A DNA stretch of 5,461 nt from Candidatus Hecatellales archaeon B24 (GTDB lineage: Archaea > Thermoproteota > Bathyarchaeia > Hecatellales > Hecatellaceae): assembly GCA_001593855.1 (NCBI GenBank), contig LUCC01000059.1:1-5461 (forward strand), read 5' to 3'. A model generated the notes under the pieces. The model was not told the origin of the DNA. It saw nothing but the letters and a program-made list of their open reading frames with translations, and searched no databases. The first letter of the stretch is position 1. Each line of letters begins with the position of its first letter. The position numbers and the translations under genes are program-made. Of this stretch, positions 4,739 to 5,461 are shown in pieces.

Positions 4739-5461
4739 GGCTTCCTCCCAACCGGGTAAATGTAGAGGGGTTTATGATTTTCAGGCAGGCTCAGCAAGGC
4801 TGAAACCTGCTCGTCGTAGAAGGCTCCTACAGCTACGGTTGCCAGTCCCAGGGCTTCAGCCTGCAGGTAAATGTTTTCACCCGCATGACCTGCCTCCATG
4901 TGAACATATCTAATTCTGCCTCTTTCACCATACCTCCCTGTAGTCCGCTCGTAGACGGCGCATATCACGAGGTTTACAGCTGCTCTTCCAACCCATTCTT
5001 GGCCGAGGGCGGCTGAGCGGAGTTCACCGTGGAAGTCGCCAGGTTTAACCATGGAGATGCTGTGGTTTTCAGGCTTATAGTGGTATACTCCTGCCTGAAG
5101 TCCTTTTACACTTCCGCTTCCAGCTTCCACGTAGACTTCAAGCGGGTAGGTTGCTCCAGCGCTGGGGGCGGCTCTAAACTTGAGGTTTGGCTCCGTAATC
5201 CCCTGAGCAGCCCAGAGCAGCTGGCCTAGCTCCCACAGCTCCAAGGGTTTCTCAGAGTATTTCCTCCTAGAACGCCTGCTGGCTATGGCTTCTTCAACGG
5301 TGACTTCTCCTTTAAGCCTCGGCTGGGGCAGACTTAAGGCTTTCCCGGCTTCCAAGGCTGTACGCTTCGGGAACACTATTTTGAAGCCTCCAAGCAGAAA
5401 GGCTGAAAACACGGAGAGCAGGGTTAAACCTAACATGGTTAAAACCGTTCTCCTAGATGGG
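4735..5461 (-). CDS. Tat-exported SagB/ThcOx-type nitroreductase-family flavoprotein, 5' end cut by the window
   Basis: An FMN-dependent oxidoreductase of the nitroreductase fold, closest in pattern to SagB/ThcOx dehydrogenases. Counting from the internal Met at 5436 (233 residues): SRRSRRKYSEKPL at 53-65 with the FMN-phosphate arginines, LGQLLWAAQGI 70-80, AAPSAGATYPLEVYV 89-103, and HMEAGHAGENIYLQAEALGL 179-198, followed by VAVGAFYDEQV and a C-terminal PLYIYPVGR. The frame stays open upstream of that Met to the window edge and reads PSRRTVLT directly before it, followed by the hydrophobic stretch LGLTLLSVFSAFLLGGF: a twin-arginine signal. The true start is therefore beyond 5461 and the Met at 5436 is internal. 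No clear AxA cleavage site follows, so the signal may stay as a membrane anchor with the flavin domain outside. No YcaO or peptide-precursor gene is in the window, so azole formation as in SagB is not supported. Substrate unknown. Confidence 0.93.
   Translation of the reverse strand, partial: PSRRTVLTMLGLTLLSVFSAFLLGGFKIVFPKRTALEAGKALSLPQPRLKGEVTVEEAIASRRSRRKYSEKPLELWELGQLLWAAQGITEPNLKFRAAPSAGATYPLEVYVEAGSGSVKGLQAGVYHYKPENHSISMVKPGDFHGELRSAALGQEWVGRAAVNLVICAVYERTTGRYGERGRIRYVHMEAGHAGENIYLQAEALGLATVAVGAFYDEQVSALLSLPENHKPLYIYPVGRKP
4744..4749 (-). promoter_or_regulatory. Ribosome binding site of the small membrane protein (GGGAGG)
   Basis: The minus strand reads GGGAGG, AAGCC, then TTGA, in which TTG is the start of the small gene and TGA (4737-4735) the stop of the flavoprotein gene. 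Strength and 5-nt spacing are ideal and are the main support for calling the small gene real. The site lies inside the last codons of the flavoprotein gene. Confidence 0.7.
5386..5457 (-). other. Twin-arginine (Tat) signal/anchor segment of the flavoprotein
   Basis: Codons at 5457-5440 read SRRTVL, matching the Tat consensus SRRxFLK at S, R, R and the hydrophobic positions, followed by about 17 hydrophobic residues ending near GGF. Tat carries folded, cofactor-loaded proteins, which fits an FMN enzyme. The n-region is outside the window. Confidence 0.75.

Noticed and set aside
4662..5229. Plus-strand ORFs (83 and 66 codons) opposite the flavoprotein and small membrane protein
   Set aside because: Shadows of the minus-strand operon; no domain pattern and no promoter or ribosome site.
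4735..5461. SagB-type azole/thiazole peptide biosynthesis cluster
   Set aside because: No YcaO cyclodehydratase, precursor peptide or transporter gene is present, and the enzyme carries a Tat signal, unlike cytoplasmic SagB.

Overview
The window looks like ordinary chromosome from an archaeon, most likely a thermophilic member of the TACK/Thermoproteota side. The grounds are an archaeal-style Lhr helicase, a V4R-domain protein with an ACT-like front end, AT-rich TATA-type boxes, GGTGA/GGAGG ribosome sites complementary to the archaeal 16S tail, heavy AGG/AGA/ATA codon use and several TTG starts. The lineage is inferred from style, not from a marker gene.

Layout. (1) Positions 1-640, minus strand: the N-terminal two thirds of aspartate carbamoyltransferase catalytic chain (pyrB), running off the left edge. 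(2) Positions 641-780: a divergent promoter region serving pyrB to the left and an ACT/V4R gene to the right. (3) Positions 781-1652, plus strand: one ACT-V4R sensor-like protein that appears broken by a single-base frameshift at about 1025-1027, so it reads as two overlapping ORFs. (4) Positions 1653-1662: a 10-bp gap between convergent genes, with a T-run. (5) Positions 1663-5461, minus strand: a tight three-gene cluster read right to left. It holds a Tat-exported SagB/ThcOx-type nitroreductase-family flavoprotein (5' end beyond the right edge), a 72-residue two-helix membrane protein coupled to it through a TTGA stop/start overlap, and a large Lhr-type DEAD/DEAH helicase whose best start is a TTG 13 nt after the membrane-protein stop.

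How the genes fit together. PyrB catalyses the committed step of pyrimidine synthesis. The divergent ACT-V4R protein could be a small-molecule sensor, but nothing shows that it acts on pyrB. The nitroreductase and the small membrane protein are the pair most likely to work together: the flavin domain should face outward behind a membrane anchor, and the two-helix protein carries one His in each helix. The helicase, probably acting on nucleic acid repair or RNA, shares the transcript but has no evident functional link.

No RNA genes, CRISPR arrays, mobile elements or long repeats were seen. The least explained parts are the exported flavoprotein/small membrane protein pair and the split ACT-V4R gene. 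I do not see a clearly new multi-gene system.
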